The translations under genes were made by a program, and so were the position numbers. Positions 1-12,082 of a DNA stretch of 64,000 nucleotides are shown here, in pieces (the first letter of the stretch is position 1; every line of letters starts with the position of its first letter). The notes below the pieces were generated by a model. That model saw only the letters and a program-made list of their open reading frames with translations. It did no database searches and was not told where the DNA came from. The stretch is from Fodinisporobacter ferrooxydans. Lineage in GTDB: Bacteria; Bacillota; Bacilli; Tumebacillales; MYW30-H2. The DNA lies in the NCBI RefSeq assembly GCF_022818495.1, contig NZ_CP089291.1, forward strand, positions 620,001-684,000. Reading direction: 5' to 3'.

Positions 1-2357
1 TCAGAGCGTCTTTTCCGTCGATTGGATGTTTGACTTGAACGCTCATTTGTTCGTTTCCCTTTTCCTCTGGTACGGCTATATCCCGGTTCCAGCATAGTGA
101 CAACCGTCGATTTGTCATATTTCTTGTCCCGTTTTTTCTTGCCTTTGCGGGTTGGGTCCCATACCCGGTCGGCATTGCGATCGGAAGCGACTGCCCGAGT
201 ATCTTCATAGCGCCGTTTCCGTCGAATCGATTTGGCATCTGTAATCAATTCGAAATCGATGGTGATCGTTTCCTTGCTTGCGCCGATGACGCGAATTCGA
301 ACAGCGTCGCCAATCCGATAGATATTCCCTGTACGCTCACCGACAAGGGCATACTGCTTCTCATGGTAATTGTAATAATCGTCGTTCAAATAGCTGACAT
401 GAACAAGCCCTTCAATGGAATTTTCCAATTCGACAAACATGCCGAATGCTGTGACACCGCTGATGATGCCGTCAAATTCTTCTCCGATTTTGTCCAGCAT
501 AAATTCGACTTTCTTCAAATTATCCGTTTCCCGTTCCGCTTCCACTGCCAGCCGTTCCCGCTCGGAGGATTGTTTTGCGATATCCGCCATATGTTCGGAC
601 AAATATTGATGGCGTTTTTCTCCCAAACGTCCGTGCAAGACCATTTCCCGGATAATTCGATGTATCACCAAATCCGGGTAGCGCCGAATCGGTGATGTAA
701 AGTGTGTGTAATACTCGGCAGATAAACCGAAATGTCGAGCGGATTCAGCCGCATATTTGGCCTGCCGCAAAGATCGCAGCATAACAGTGCTGATAATTCG
801 TTCTTCCGGCGTATCTTTTACCTTATCCAGTATTTCCTGCAAAGACCGCGGATGAATGCGATTGCCGATGCCTTTCAAATGGTAGCCAAAATTATGGATA
901 AATTCATTGAAATTTATCATTTTTTCCATATCCGGATCTTCGTGAATCCGATACAGGAAGGGAACCTGCAGCCAATAAAAATGCTCCGCCACTGTCTCAT
1001 TGGCAGCCAACATAAACTCTTCAATGATTTGTTCTGCAATGGAACGTTCCCGCTTTTTGATCTCTACCGGCTTTCCTTCTTCATTCACGATGATTTTGGT
1101 CTCTTGAAAATCAAAATCGACAGCTCCGCGATTCATGCGCCGATTCCGCAATTTCATCGCCAGGTCTTGCATCATGCGAAAATCATCGACCAATTCTTCA
1201 TAGCGCTCGATCAGTTCCGAGTCTTGGTCGATGAGAATTTTTCGCACATTGGTATATGTCATTCGTTCATTTGTCTTAATTACACTTGGATAAATGTCAT
1301 GGCGAACCATGTCCAAATCCGGTGTAAATTCCATGTCACACGTAAGCGTCAATCGATCCACCTGGGGATTCAAGGAGCAAATCCCATTGGATAACCGATG
1401 TGGCAGCATCGGTATGACGCGGTCTACCAAATAGACGCTGCAGCCGCGGCGATACGCCTCTTTATCCAAAACGGAACCTTCCTGAACATAATATCCCACA
1501 TCTGCAATATGCACACCCAATAGATAATTGCCATTCGGCAAACGTTCCACCGAGACAGCGTCATCCAGATCTTTGGCATCTTCCCCGTCAATCGTCACCA
1601 TACGGCGATTCCGCAAATCCCGTCTGCCTCTGATCTCCTCTTCCGCAATCTCTGTCGGGATCTTTTCCGCTGCTGCCAATACTTCCGGCGGAAAGGCTTC
1701 CGGCAGCCCGTATTTTCGGATCACGGACAAAATATCCACACCCGGATCGTTGGGATTCCCGAGAATTTCTACAATTTGTCCCTGGGAATTCTTCACTCCA
1801 TTGGAGTATTTGGTGATATCGACAACGACTTTCTGTCCATCTTCGGCATCGTTCAAATCTTCCTCTGATATAAAAATATCATTGCCAAAGCGCCTGTCAT
1901 CCGGAGTTACGAATCCGTATTTCGGATATTTTGTCAATGTGCCGACAATTTGGGATGTTCCTCGTTCGATAATGCGGATAATTTCCCCTTCCAAACGCGG
2001 GCCGCTTGTTTGCTTTTGAATCCTTGCCATGACACGGTCGCCATGCATAGCGCCGTTCATATCACTTGCACTTACATATAAATCAGGCTGATTGGGTTCA
2101 TCTGATATGACAAAACCGAACCCTTTTGATTTTGCCTGCAATTTTCCGACCACTAAATTCATTCGTTCGGGGATCCCATAGCGGTCCGTACGTGTACGTA
2201 TCACCTGTCCGCGCTCTTCCATCTGGTTCAACAGTTTCATAAATTGCCGCAATTCATCAGCAGACACAACTTCCAATACTTCTTCCAGTTCTTGCACGGT
2301 CAACGGTTTGTACGCTTGTTCACGCATGAACTCCAAAACTTGTTCTTCTGTGATCAC
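1..2357 (-). CDS. rnr: Ribonuclease R (3' end beyond window)
   Basis: Processive 3'-5' exoribonuclease of the RNB family that degrades structured RNA. The frame is open from a GTG at 2357, preceded by GGGGGAGCACAG, to the left edge, about 785 codons, so the stop lies outside. In order: an N-terminal winged-helix region (residues 1-65), two cold-shock domains (about 70-225), the RNB domain with the acidic motif GEDAKDLDDAVS near residue 255, an S1 domain (about 625-705), and a Lys/Arg-rich tail typical of RNase R. It lies downstream of secG but a terminator separates them. In many Bacilli smpB and ssrA follow rnr; here they would lie left of the window. Identity is very secure; the start codon is probable. 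Confidence 0.95.
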   Translation of the reverse strand, partial: MITEEQVLEFMREQAYKPLTVQELEEVLEVVSADELRQFMKLLNQMEERGQVIRTRTDRYGIPERMNLVVGKLQAKSKGFGFVISDEPNQPDLYVSASDMNGAMHGDRVMARIQKQTSGPRLEGEIIRIIERGTSQIVGTLTKYPKYGFVTPDDRRFGNDIFISEEDLNDAEDGQKVVVDITKYSNGVKNSQGQIVEILGNPNDPGVDILSVIRKYGLPEAFPPEVLAAAEKIPTEIAEEEIRGRRDLRNRRMVTIDGEDAKDLDDAVSVERLPNGNYLLGVHIADVGYYVQEGSVLDKEAYRRGCSVYLVDRVIPMLPHRLSNGICSLNPQVDRLTLTCDMEFTPDLDMVRHDIYPSVIKTNERMTYTNVRKILIDQDSELIERYEELVDDFRMMQDLAMKLRNRRMNRGAVDFDFQETKIIVNEEGKPVEIKKRERSIAEQIIEEFMLAANETVAEHFYWLQVPFLYRIHEDPDMEKMINFNEFIHNFGYHLKGIGNRIHPRSLQEILDKVKDTPEERIISTVMLRSLRQAKYAAESARHFGLSAEYYTHFTSPIRRYPDLVIHRIIREMVLHGRLGEKRHQYLSEHMADIAKQSSERERLAVEAERETDNLKKVEFMLDKIGEEFDGIISGVTAFGMFVELENSIEGLVHVSYLNDDYYNYHEKQYALVGERTGNIYRIGDAVRIRVIGASKETITIDFELITDAKSIRRKRRYEDTRAVASDRNADRVWDPTRKGKKKRDKKYDKSTVVTMLEPGYSRTRGKGKRTNERSSQTSNRRKRRS

Positions 2358-2542
2358 CTGTGCTCCCCCTTTCTTGTCGATTCTGAAAATGAAAAACTTG
2401 CAAGGGTGCAAACACCATGGCTTGGCAAATTCCATTTCTCTATCATAGTATACACGGATTAAAAAATTGCTAAACATAAAGGAAACTTGGCTTCGCCATG
2501 TTTTTCGGCGAGGCCTTAGTTAACCTTATACTTTTCGAAAGT

Positions 2543-2576
2543 AAAAAAATACCGCCTCAATAGTTGAGACGGTATC
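2543..2576 (-). terminator. Intrinsic terminator after secG
   Basis: The inverted repeat ATACCG-C-CTCAA / TTGAG-A-CGGTAT is followed on the minus strand by seven T. It sits just after the secG stop, so the glycolytic/secG transcript probably ends here and rnr needs its own promoter in the 185 bases that follow. Confidence 0.8.
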
Positions 2577-2587
2577 TCATCTTTTTA

Positions 2588-2830
2588 TTATATATGGGAA
2601 TGTGCAACCAGCCAAGCAACCCACATAGTCACGATAAAGAATAAAACGCCAAATATCGTAGTCAAACGGATCAGCACGGCATCGAGCCCTCTTGCTTTAC
2701 GGCCCATCATCTGTTCCGCACCGCCCATAATCGCTCCTGATAAACCGGCGCTCCGTCCTGACTGTAAGAGAATAACAGCGACCAAAACAATCGCAATGAT
2801 CACTAACAATATTTTAGCAAATGTCAACAT
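2588..2830 (-). CDS. secG: Protein translocase subunit SecG
   Basis: Small accessory subunit of the SecYEG channel in the cytoplasmic membrane. The 80 residues contain two hydrophobic segments (about 4-21 and 52-73) separated by the family loop with LLQSGRSAGLSGAIMGG, in which the LQ..RS.GL pattern is diagnostic. An AGGAGGTGACAGATC sequence precedes the ATG. It lies 55 bases after eno in the same direction and so may be read with the glycolytic genes. The usual Bacilli neighbourhood (secG, a carboxylesterase gene, rnr) is kept except that the esterase is missing. Confidence 0.93.
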   Translation of the reverse strand: MLTFAKILLVIIAIVLVAVILLQSGRSAGLSGAIMGGAEQMMGRKARGLDAVLIRLTTIFGVLFFIVTMWVAWLVAHSHI

Positions 2831-2885
2831 GATCTGTCACCTCCTACATATCCAGCATGGACTTATATACTTTACCATATTCCCT

Positions 2886-4196
<1,311 letters not shown>

Positions 4197-4228
4197 CTAT
4201 GTATCGTATTGGCATTGTCACTCTTACA

Positions 4229-4257
4229 TCTATACCATCGAATGACTGCCGATTCAA
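4229..4257 (-). promoter_or_regulatory. Possible sigma-A promoter for eno
   Basis: On the minus strand TTGAAT is followed after 17 bases by TATAGA, with a TG one base before the -10 box. This lies about 57 bases upstream of the eno start, in the only long gap of the lower glycolytic genes. It would allow eno, and perhaps secG, to be transcribed independently of CggR. Based on sequence pattern only. Confidence 0.4.
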
Positions 4258-4381
4258 GACACGAATGAACTCAACGATTAAAATAATGCCCGCAAACGGG
4301 ATTCGAAACTCCTACTTGCCCGCTTTCCAAAGAATACCTCACTGCCTCTTGCCAACCGGATTTTTCACTTGAGACTTTCCA

Positions 4382-5929
4382 TTAAATCTCGTTGACTACA
4401 ATCGATTGTCCCGTCATTTCTTTCGGCTGCGGCACTTGTACCAATTTTAATATGGTCGGAGAAATATCAGCCAATACTCCACCTTCGCGTAGTTGCACAT
4501 CTTTATGTGTAACGATGAATGGTACCGGATTTGTCGTATGTGTCGTACAGGGTGCACCTGTTTCCGGATCGATCATCACATCCGCATTCCCGTGGTCGGC
4601 AGTGATCAGCGCAACACCGCCCATGTCGAGAATCGTATCCACCACTTTGCCCAGGCATTCATCGACCGCCTCTATCGCTTTGACAGCCGCTTCCAGAATG
4701 CCGCTGTGCCCGACCATATCCGGATTGGCAAAATTGAGAACCAGCACATCAATGGTGCCTGTTTTCAATTTGTCAACGACTGCATCAGCCAGCTCATATG
4801 CGCTCATTTCCGGCTTCAAATCATACGTTGCCACTTTTGGCGATGGGATCAGAACCCGCTCTTCCCCCTGAAATTCGGCTTCCCGTCCGCCGCTGAAAAA
4901 GTAGGTGACATGAGGAAATTTCTCCGTCTCCGCAGCACGCAACTGTGTCAAGCCGTTCTGCGCCAAAACTTCGCCGAGTGTATTGTCCAGATCCGTCGGT
5001 TTGTAAGCGACATATCCACTCACCGATTCGCTGAAGCGGGTCAAGCATACATAATAGAGATCTTTGGGAAATTGCGGGCCCCGATCAAAGCCGCGAAACT
5101 CTTCATTTGTGAACACCTGAGAAATTTGCACGGCGCGATCCGGTCGGAAATTAAACATGATAATGGCATCATGATCGCGAATTTGGCCGACCGGATTTCC
5201 CGCTGCATCCACAATCACTGCGGGCATGACAAACTCATCTGTAACACTTTTTTGGTAGCTGTCTTCCAGCGCTTGCAGCGGATCTGTCGCTTTTTCGCCG
5301 TCTCCATATACCATCGCACGATAGGATTTCTCCGTACGTTCCCACCGACGATCCCGATCCATTGCATAATAGCGGCCTTGTACAGTAGCAATTTTCCCAA
5401 TGCCCAATTCCTGCATTTTTTCTTGCACTTGTTTGATGTAGGTCACAGCAGATCCAGGCAGTACGTCCCGTCCGTCCAAAAACGCGTGAACATACACCGT
5501 TTCAACATTCTGCCGCTTTGCCAGCTCAAGCAACGCCAACAAATGGTTGATATGGCTGTGAACGCCGCCGTCTGACAGCAATCCGTACAGATGGAGAGCG
5601 GAGCCATGTCGTTTCACGTGATTCATCGCGCCAAGAAATGTTTCATTTTGAAAAAATTCCCCTTCGCGAATCGACTTTGTGACACGAGTCAAATCTTGAT
5701 ACACTACCCGGCCTGCACCAAGATTGAGATGGCCGACTTCAGAGTTGCCCATTTGTCCCTCCGGCAGTCCGACTGCTTCCCCGCTTGCCAAGAGCTGCGT
5801 ATGCGGGTATGTGTTCCAGTAACGATCATAATTTGGTTTTTTCGCAGCTTTTACGGCGTTGCCATTCGTCTCATTGCGCAATCCAAAGCCATCCAGGATA
5901 ATCAAAGCTACCGGTTTTGGTCTTGTCAT
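4382..5929 (-). CDS. gpmI: 2,3-bisphosphoglycerate-independent phosphoglycerate mutase
   Basis: Interconverts 3- and 2-phosphoglycerate with two Mn2+ ions, an alkaline-phosphatase-fold enzyme. It is 515 residues long, close to the family norm. The N-terminal metal motif [10 protein letters not shown] is followed by the phosphorylated serine in [11 protein letters not shown] (Ser at residue 63). The C-terminal metal cluster includes ITADHGNAD and [10 protein letters not shown] longer frame begins seven codons upstream, but the ATG at 5929 has AGGTGG at a proper distance and gives the usual N-terminus. It lies 111 bases after tpiA in the same transcription direction. Confidence 0.96.
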   Translation of the reverse strand: MTRPKPVALIILDGFGLRNETNGNAVKAAKKPNYDRYWNTYPHTQLLASGEAVGLPEGQMGNSEVGHLNLGAGRVVYQDLTRVTKSIREGEFFQNETFLGAMNHVKRHGSALHLYGLLSDGGVHSHINHLLALLELAKRQNVETVYVHAFLDGRDVLPGSAVTYIKQVQEKMQELGIGKIATVQGRYYAMDRDRRWERTEKSYRAMVYGDGEKATDPLQALEDSYQKSVTDEFVMPAVIVDAAGNPVGQIRDHDAIIMFNFRPDRAVQISQVFTNEEFRGFDRGPQFPKDLYYVCLTRFSESVSGYVAYKPTDLDNTLGEVLAQNGLTQLRAAETEKFPHVTYFFSGGREAEFQGEERVLIPSPKVATYDLKPEMSAYELADAVVDKLKTGTIDVLVLNFANPDMVGHSGILEAAVKAIEAVDECLGKVVDTILDMGGVALITADHGNADVMIDPETGAPCTTHTTNPVPFIVTHKDVQLREGGVLADISPTILKLVQVPQPKEMTGQSIVVNEI

Positions 5930-6040
5930 CTTTGTACCACCTATTTCCATTCAATTTGTATTCGTGAAAATACAATGAACAAATTCCAACGATTCATCTC
6001 GCAATTTTGAGCTTTGAGCCGGCTGACGCAAGCAAGCTCT

Positions 6041-6805
6041 TTATTTTTGCGCACCTTGCACCAATGCCACAAAGGAATCGGCTTCCAAGCTTGCACCGCC
6101 GACCAGTGCACCGTCAATCTCCGGCTGTGCCATAAATGTCGCAATATTCTCCGGCTTTACACTGCCGCCATATTGAATCCGCACCGTGCCAGCAGCTTCA
6201 TTGCCAAATTTCCGGGCCAATACTTGCCGGATATGTCCGATGACCGCATTGGCGTCCTCTGCCGTCGATGACCTGCCAGTGCCAATCGCCCAAATCGGTT
6301 CATAGGCGATTACAACATCTGCCAACTGTTCAGCAGTCACGCCCTTTAAGCCGTCTTCTGTCTGTACGGCAACTACTTCATTTGTCAGATTGCGTTCTCT
6401 TTGCTCCAGATCTTCTCCTACGCAAAGAATCGGTTTGAGACCGTGTGCAAGAGCTGCAAGTACTTTCTTGTTTATCATGTCATCCGTTTCATGAAAATAT
6501 TGACGGCGCTCCGAATGTCCCAAAATCACATATGCACAGCCGAGCGCTTGTAACATTCCCGGTGCAACTTCACCGGTATATGCACCTTTTTCAGCAAAAT
6601 ACATATTTTGTGCGCCCACTTGGATCGCAGTTCCTTTCGCAGCATCTGCGACTGCCTGCAATGCAGTGAAAGGAGCACAAATCGCATATTCCACAGTTTG
6701 CGTCGCTGCCAGTGACTCTTTCGCTGCTGCGATAAAGGCAGCTGCTTCCGCATGTGTTTTATGCATTTTCCAGTTTCCAGCAATGAAAGGCGTGCGTGTT
6801 GCCAT
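6041..6805 (-). CDS. tpiA: Triosephosphate isomerase
   Basis: Interconverts dihydroxyacetone phosphate and glyceraldehyde 3-phosphate; a cytoplasmic TIM barrel of 254 residues. Active-site residues are visible: Lys13 in AGNWKMHK, His in ILGHSERR near residue 97, and Glu in [11 protein letters not shown] near residue 169, the latter followed by the flexible loop 6. The phosphate-binding C-terminal YGGSVKPEN is present. It is separated from pgk by only 12 bases and so almost certainly shares its mRNA. Confidence 0.97.
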   Translation of the reverse strand: MATRTPFIAGNWKMHKTHAEAAAFIAAAKESLAATQTVEYAICAPFTALQAVADAAKGTAIQVGAQNMYFAEKGAYTGEVAPGMLQALGCAYVILGHSERRQYFHETDDMINKKVLAALAHGLKPILCVGEDLEQRERNLTNEVVAVQTEDGLKGVTAEQLADVVIAYEPIWAIGTGRSSTAEDANAVIGHIRQVLARKFGNEAAGTVRIQYGGSVKPENIATFMAQPEIDGALVGGASLEADSFVALVQGAQK

Positions 6806-6817
6806 TGTCAGTCCCCC

Positions 6818-7999
6818 TTATTTATCTTGCAATGCTTCTACACCCGGCAAAGCTTTTCCTTCCAGGAACTCCAAAGATGCGCCGCCGCCTGTAGAGATAT
6901 GTGTCATTTTATCCGCCAAGCCGCTTTTTTCAACGGCAGCTACCGAATCGCCGCCGCCGACAATGGTAACCCCTTCCGTCTCTGCCACTGCCTGTGCCAC
7001 TTCATTGGTCCCTTTTGCAAATGCATCCATTTCGAACACGCCCATGGGTCCATTCCAAATCACCGTTTGCGAACGAACAATTGCCAACCGGTATGTTTCA
7101 CTCGTTTTCGGGCCGATATCAAGGGCCATCCAGTCATCCGGAATTTGATCGATATCCACAATTTTATGTTCCGTATCTGCTTTAAACTCTTTCGCAACAA
7201 CCACATCTTCCGGCAAAAAGAGAATCACATTATTTGCCCGTGCTTTTTCAATCAACGTATTGGCAAGATCCAGTTTATCCGCTTCTACAAGGGATTTACC
7301 CAATTGATAGCCTTGTGCAGCCAAAAACGTATTGGCCATTCCGCCGCCGATGATCAACTGATCCACTTTTTCAATCAAATTCTCCAACACTGTGATTTTA
7401 TCGCTGACTTTTGCTCCGCCGATAATGGCAGTAAAAGGACGTTCCGGATCTGATAGGGCATTTCCCATAATGGAAATTTCCTTCTCCATCAAAAACCCGG
7501 CAACTGCCGGCAGATATTCCGCAATGCCGGCTGTGGATGCATGTGCGCGATGCGCCGTACCAAATGCATCATTGACGTAGAGATCCGCCAACTCTGCGAA
7601 AGATTTGGCCAAATCCGCATCATTCTTTTCTTCGCCGCCATGAAATCGCACATTTTCCAACAGCAAAACATCGCCGTTCTTCATCTGATTGACCTGATGT
7701 TTTACCGTATCTCCCACACTGTCCTCCGCCATGGTCACGTCTTGGCCGAGCAAATGTGACAAATGCGCTGCTACAGGCTGCAAAGAAAACGCCGGATCCA
7801 CTTTTCCTTTGGGCCGCCCCAAGTGGCTCGCCAAAATGACTTTGGCACCTTGCTGCTGCAAATATTGAATGGTTGGCAATGCGGCCTGAATGCGCGTATC
7901 ATCCGTAATCTTGCCATTTTCCAACGGAACATTAAAATCCACCCGTACAAATACTCGTTTTCCCTGTACATCAATATCCCGAACCGACTTTTTGTTCAT
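6818..7999 (-). CDS. pgk: Phosphoglycerate kinase
   Basis: Transfers phosphate from 1,3-bisphosphoglycerate to ADP. The 393-residue protein has the N-terminal substrate signature RVDFNVPL, the hinge and ADP-binding segment [11 protein letters not shown], and the C-terminal glycine-rich GGGDSVAA and [11 protein letters not shown] motifs. The start at 7999 ([12 protein letters not shown]) is chosen because AGGAGGG lies 8 bases before it; an upstream in-frame codon at 8023 overlaps that ribosome binding site. A gap of about 200 bases with a hairpin separates it from gap. Confidence 0.97.
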   Translation of the reverse strand: MNKKSVRDIDVQGKRVFVRVDFNVPLENGKITDDTRIQAALPTIQYLQQQGAKVILASHLGRPKGKVDPAFSLQPVAAHLSHLLGQDVTMAEDSVGDTVKHQVNQMKNGDVLLLENVRFHGGEEKNDADLAKSFAELADLYVNDAFGTAHRAHASTAGIAEYLPAVAGFLMEKEISIMGNALSDPERPFTAIIGGAKVSDKITVLENLIEKVDQLIIGGGMANTFLAAQGYQLGKSLVEADKLDLANTLIEKARANNVILFLPEDVVVAKEFKADTEHKIVDIDQIPDDWMALDIGPKTSETYRLAIVRSQTVIWNGPMGVFEMDAFAKGTNEVAQAVAETEGVTIVGGGDSVAAVEKSGLADKMTHISTGGGASLEFLEGKALPGVEALQDK

Positions 8000-8122
8000 A
8001 AAGGAAACCCTCCTCTTTCTCACACTGGAAAATGTACCATAGGTTTGCCAATAAATCGAGCCAAATGAAACATCAGCCAGTCAAATTTCAGGCTCGCTCA
8101 CTTTGACATTTACATAAAGGAA

Positions 8123-8151
8123 GAGGAGAACGTTGATTTCGCATTCTCCTC
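8123..8151 (-). promoter_or_regulatory. Hairpin in the gap-pgk spacer
   Basis: The perfect 8-bp inverted repeat GAGGAGAA / TTCTCCTC with a 13-base loop lies between gap and pgk. It is followed on the minus strand only by a weak T-rich stretch, so it is a poor terminator. In Bacilli the cggR-gap part of the transcript is processed and of different stability from the rest; this stem may stabilise the 3' end of gap mRNA. The structure is visible; its role is inference. Confidence 0.4.
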
Positions 8152-8202
8152 ATACTTGCCTTCTATTGGAATCCTCTCGTTGAAAAGGAGCCGTTGCTTA
8201 TT

Positions 8203-9225
<1,023 letters not shown>

Positions 9226-9267
9226 CTATAGATACGCGCATAGTGCGCTAAAATAACTTTTTCATTG

Positions 9268-10287
9268 TCACAGCTGAATAATCGCTCGAGCTGCCCCTTC
9301 ATCTGTCACCAAAACATCCTGTCGGCAACCTTTGGCTACAGCGACGATCGCATGTGCTTTGCTGCGTCCGCCGGCGACTCCGACAATTCGTTCAATCTTC
9401 TTTAAATCTCCCAATCGCAGTCCGACAGTATTCATTACGTGTACAATTTGCCCGGTTTGGTCAAAATAATACCCGAATGCTTCGGCAATCGCATGGCCAC
9501 TGTCCAAAAGCCGAATCGTCTCTTCCGGCAATTGGCGGCGTCGCGCCATTTTTAACGCTTCCCCAATCCCGTGAATGACGATACGAGCAGACTGGATCAT
9601 TGCCAAACGTTCCCGGACATGGGGTTCCGCCAATAAGGACTGGTATACATCTTCACTGACAAAATCAGGCACATGCAGCATTTTATTTGTCCCGCCTAAT
9701 TTTGCAGCGAGCCGAGACGCAATCGTATTGGCCTGATATTCCACATTCTCGCCCAATCCCCCGCGGGCAGGGACGACTTGCACGTCCATACCGTGCGCCA
9801 AACTGGGCATCATTTCCGCCAACATCGCGATCGTCGTACCGCCAGTCACCGCAATGGTATCGCCGGAGCGAATTTCCTGCCGCAGCCAGACGGCGGTCGC
9901 ATAGCCGAGTTCCCGTTTGATCAATGGATCTTCATCCGAGTCGCCATTTACGATAATCACTTGGTCAATTCCCAGGCGTTCTGACACTTGCGCTTCCAAT
10001 GAAGAGATGCCGCTTACGTCCCGCATGACTTGATCGAGATCCCGCAACAAGGAGAGACCTGAATCCGTTATGTGCATGCCAACACTTTCGACAGCGAGCA
10101 ACCCTTGCTGCTTAAAAAACTCTACTTCTGATCGCAGGATACGTTCCGTAGTATTCAGGCTTTGGGCCAATGTTCTTCTTCCGATCGGTTGAGTCAAGAA
10201 GATCCGCTGTAAAATTTGATACCGCCACTGCATAGTCTGCAGTAAATCCGGCACCAATTTTTGCTGAATCGATACGAGATCTTTCAT
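9268..10287 (-). CDS. cggR: Central glycolytic genes regulator CggR
   Basis: SorC/DeoR-type repressor that in Bacillus binds upstream of its own gene and is released by fructose 1,6-bisphosphate. The 339 residues hold an N-terminal winged helix (about 1-85; IGRRTLAQSLNTTERILRSE is the helix-turn-helix part) and a C-terminal sugar-phosphate domain (about 95-335) containing AVTGGTTIAML and VVPARGGLGENVEYQAN. It is the first gene of the operon, 54 bases before gap. A sequence matching the known CggR operator lies 46 bases upstream of its start, which strongly supports autoregulation. Confidence 0.95.
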   Translation of the reverse strand: MKDLVSIQQKLVPDLLQTMQWRYQILQRIFLTQPIGRRTLAQSLNTTERILRSEVEFFKQQGLLAVESVGMHITDSGLSLLRDLDQVMRDVSGISSLEAQVSERLGIDQVIIVNGDSDEDPLIKRELGYATAVWLRQEIRSGDTIAVTGGTTIAMLAEMMPSLAHGMDVQVVPARGGLGENVEYQANTIASRLAAKLGGTNKMLHVPDFVSEDVYQSLLAEPHVRERLAMIQSARIVIHGIGEALKMARRRQLPEETIRLLDSGHAIAEAFGYYFDQTGQIVHVMNTVGLRLGDLKKIERIVGVAGGRSKAHAIVAVAKGCRQDVLVTDEGAARAIIQL

Positions 10288-10332
10288 ATAAGTGTCAGTT
10301 TCCTCCCAATGATCGGCTTGCTAATTCTTATG

Positions 10333-10368
10333 GACGAAATACGTCCCGCGTATGCGTATTGTGTCCCA
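10333..10368 (-). promoter_or_regulatory. CggR operator (two direct repeats)
   Basis: Read on the minus strand: TGGGAC-N6-CGCA-N4-CGGGAC-N6-CGTC. The Bacillus subtilis CggR operator is described as CGGGAC-N6-TGTC-N4-CGGGAC-N6-TGTC. Spacing is identical, the GGGAC cores are intact in both repeats, and only the tetramers deviate. Position just upstream of cggR agrees with autogenous control of the gapA operon. Confidence 0.78.
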
Positions 10369-10376
10369 CTATCAAC

Positions 10377-10412
10377 AAAAAAATAACAGAATGAAATTCT
10401 GTATTTTTATTT
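10377..10412 (-). terminator. Terminator after rpoN
   Basis: The stem ACAGAAT / ATTCTGT with a three-base loop is flanked by seven A on one side and T-rich sequence on the other, so it can act in both directions. On the minus strand it ends the rpoN transcript directly before the CggR operator, isolating the operon from rpoN. Confidence 0.7.
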
Positions 10413-10475
10413 TAATCGTATTTAAGGAATTTGGCAAGCATCAAGAGTGATGGATCAAGAATGACGGAAAAGGGA

Positions 10476-11870
10476 CTACAGCAAACGTTTCCGCTGTGCT
10501 GTAGCCAGAACCCCCATTTCTTCCCTGTATTTGGTTACGGTTCGCCGGCTGATCGGGACTCCCTGCCCAGCAAGTACATCCGCAATTTTTTGATCGCTCA
10601 TCGGTTTGCATGGGTCTTCGCGGTCGATAATATCTTTGATTTGCGCTTTGATGCTTTCCGCCGAATTGCCTAAACCATTTTGCATTTTTATGCCCGATGT
10701 AAAAAAGAATTTCAATTCGAAAATGCCTCGCGGTGTTTGTACGTATTTGTCGTGTGTCGCCCGGGAAACGGTGGATTCATGAACGCCGACAACATCTGCC
10801 ACTTGCCTCATCGTCAACGGTTTCAAATGGCTGATTCCATATTCGAAAAATTCCTGTTGGATATCAACAATAGCTTTTGTCACGTTGTACAAAGTCATAC
10901 GGCGCTGCTCGATACTTTTAATCAGCGACAGGGCCGATGTTAATTTGCGATGAATAAATTCTTTTGCCTCTGACCCATCAGGTGTATTCAGTAATTTTCG
11001 ATACGTTTCACTGATACACAAATGCGGAGCGAGACGGTCATTGACAATCACCACATATTGATCAGACACTTTTTCCACTGCGACATCCGGAATCACATAC
11101 GGAGGGCGACAATCCGAAAATGCCCGGCCCGGCTTTGGGTCCAATGACTTTAGCAGATCCGTCAGCTGTTGCAATTGCTGTGGGGAAAGATGCAGCGTCT
11201 GGATGAGCTTATTCCATTTCCCTTCCGCGACGTCCCGCAAGTGGTCTTCAATCAAACATTCCAGACTGGATTCTGTCGATGCATCGATATCCAATTGGCG
11301 AACCTGAATCAATAAACATTCTTGCAAGGAACGGGCCGCCACTCCCGCCGGCTCGAATGTTTGCACCAAATCAATCGCTTCCCGAATTTGCTCTACGGTC
11401 GTCCCGCATAAATCCGCCAACTCTTCATCCGGTATTTTCAGGTAACCGTTTTCATCCAAGCTGTAGATAATATATTGACACAGACGGCGGAATCCAGATT
11501 CACAGCGAACAAAGACCAATTGTTCAAATAAATGATCCGCCAGTGTAATGCCGAATTTCGTTTGCCCTTCGAGAAGGGATTTTGTCTCTTCCGAATAGGC
11601 TCGCATGGATTCGGATGGTATCGGACGCTGTAGTCGGGAAATTGATGTCCAATCCCATTGCCCTGCAGTTTCCGCAGTTTCCGTACTTTCCTGCTCGGCC
11701 CATTCCATGACCGGATTTGATTGCATTTCATTTTCAATATACGACAATAAATCCTGTGCGGAAAATTGTAAAATTGTAATCGCTTGGCGGAGTTCAGGTG
11801 TCATGACTAATTTTTGAACTTGTTCTTGTTGGAGATTAAACCCCATGTTCATACCCGCATCCCCATCCAT
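10476..11870 (-). CDS. rpoN: RNA polymerase sigma-54 factor
   Basis: Directs RNA polymerase to -24/-12 promoters and needs an AAA+ activator. N-terminal activator-interacting region I is recognisable (QQEQVQKLVMTPELRQAI), followed by the core-binding domain, the HTH (about 330-370), and the C-terminal RpoN box ISRRTVTKYREEMGV. The frame is open back to 11954. The ATG at 11870 (GGTGA five bases upstream) or the one at 11852 gives a normal family start; this choice is uncertain by a few codons. No bacterial enhancer-binding protein gene is seen in the window. rpoN upstream of cggR is the arrangement found in several Bacilli. Confidence 0.94.
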   Translation of the reverse strand: MDGDAGMNMGFNLQQEQVQKLVMTPELRQAITILQFSAQDLLSYIENEMQSNPVMEWAEQESTETAETAGQWDWTSISRLQRPIPSESMRAYSEETKSLLEGQTKFGITLADHLFEQLVFVRCESGFRRLCQYIIYSLDENGYLKIPDEELADLCGTTVEQIREAIDLVQTFEPAGVAARSLQECLLIQVRQLDIDASTESSLECLIEDHLRDVAEGKWNKLIQTLHLSPQQLQQLTDLLKSLDPKPGRAFSDCRPPYVIPDVAVEKVSDQYVVIVNDRLAPHLCISETYRKLLNTPDGSEAKEFIHRKLTSALSLIKSIEQRRMTLYNVTKAIVDIQQEFFEYGISHLKPLTMRQVADVVGVHESTVSRATHDKYVQTPRGIFELKFFFTSGIKMQNGLGNSAESIKAQIKDIIDREDPCKPMSDQKIADVLAGQGVPISRRTVTKYREEMGVLATAQRKRLL

Positions 11871-12082
11871 CCTCTTCACCAAAATAAACGACATATATCC
11901 ACTATATGCAGCTATTTTTAATTTACTGGTATTATAGCACGAAAAAGTATCCAAAAAAATTCACATAGGCATTTTGCCTACATATACTATATTGAGAAAA
12001 TGGAGTCATTCGCTGAAGATCCATACAACTTAGTGATTGTTTTCTATCCAACACGACAAATTCTGGGATCGGGGGGATAAAC

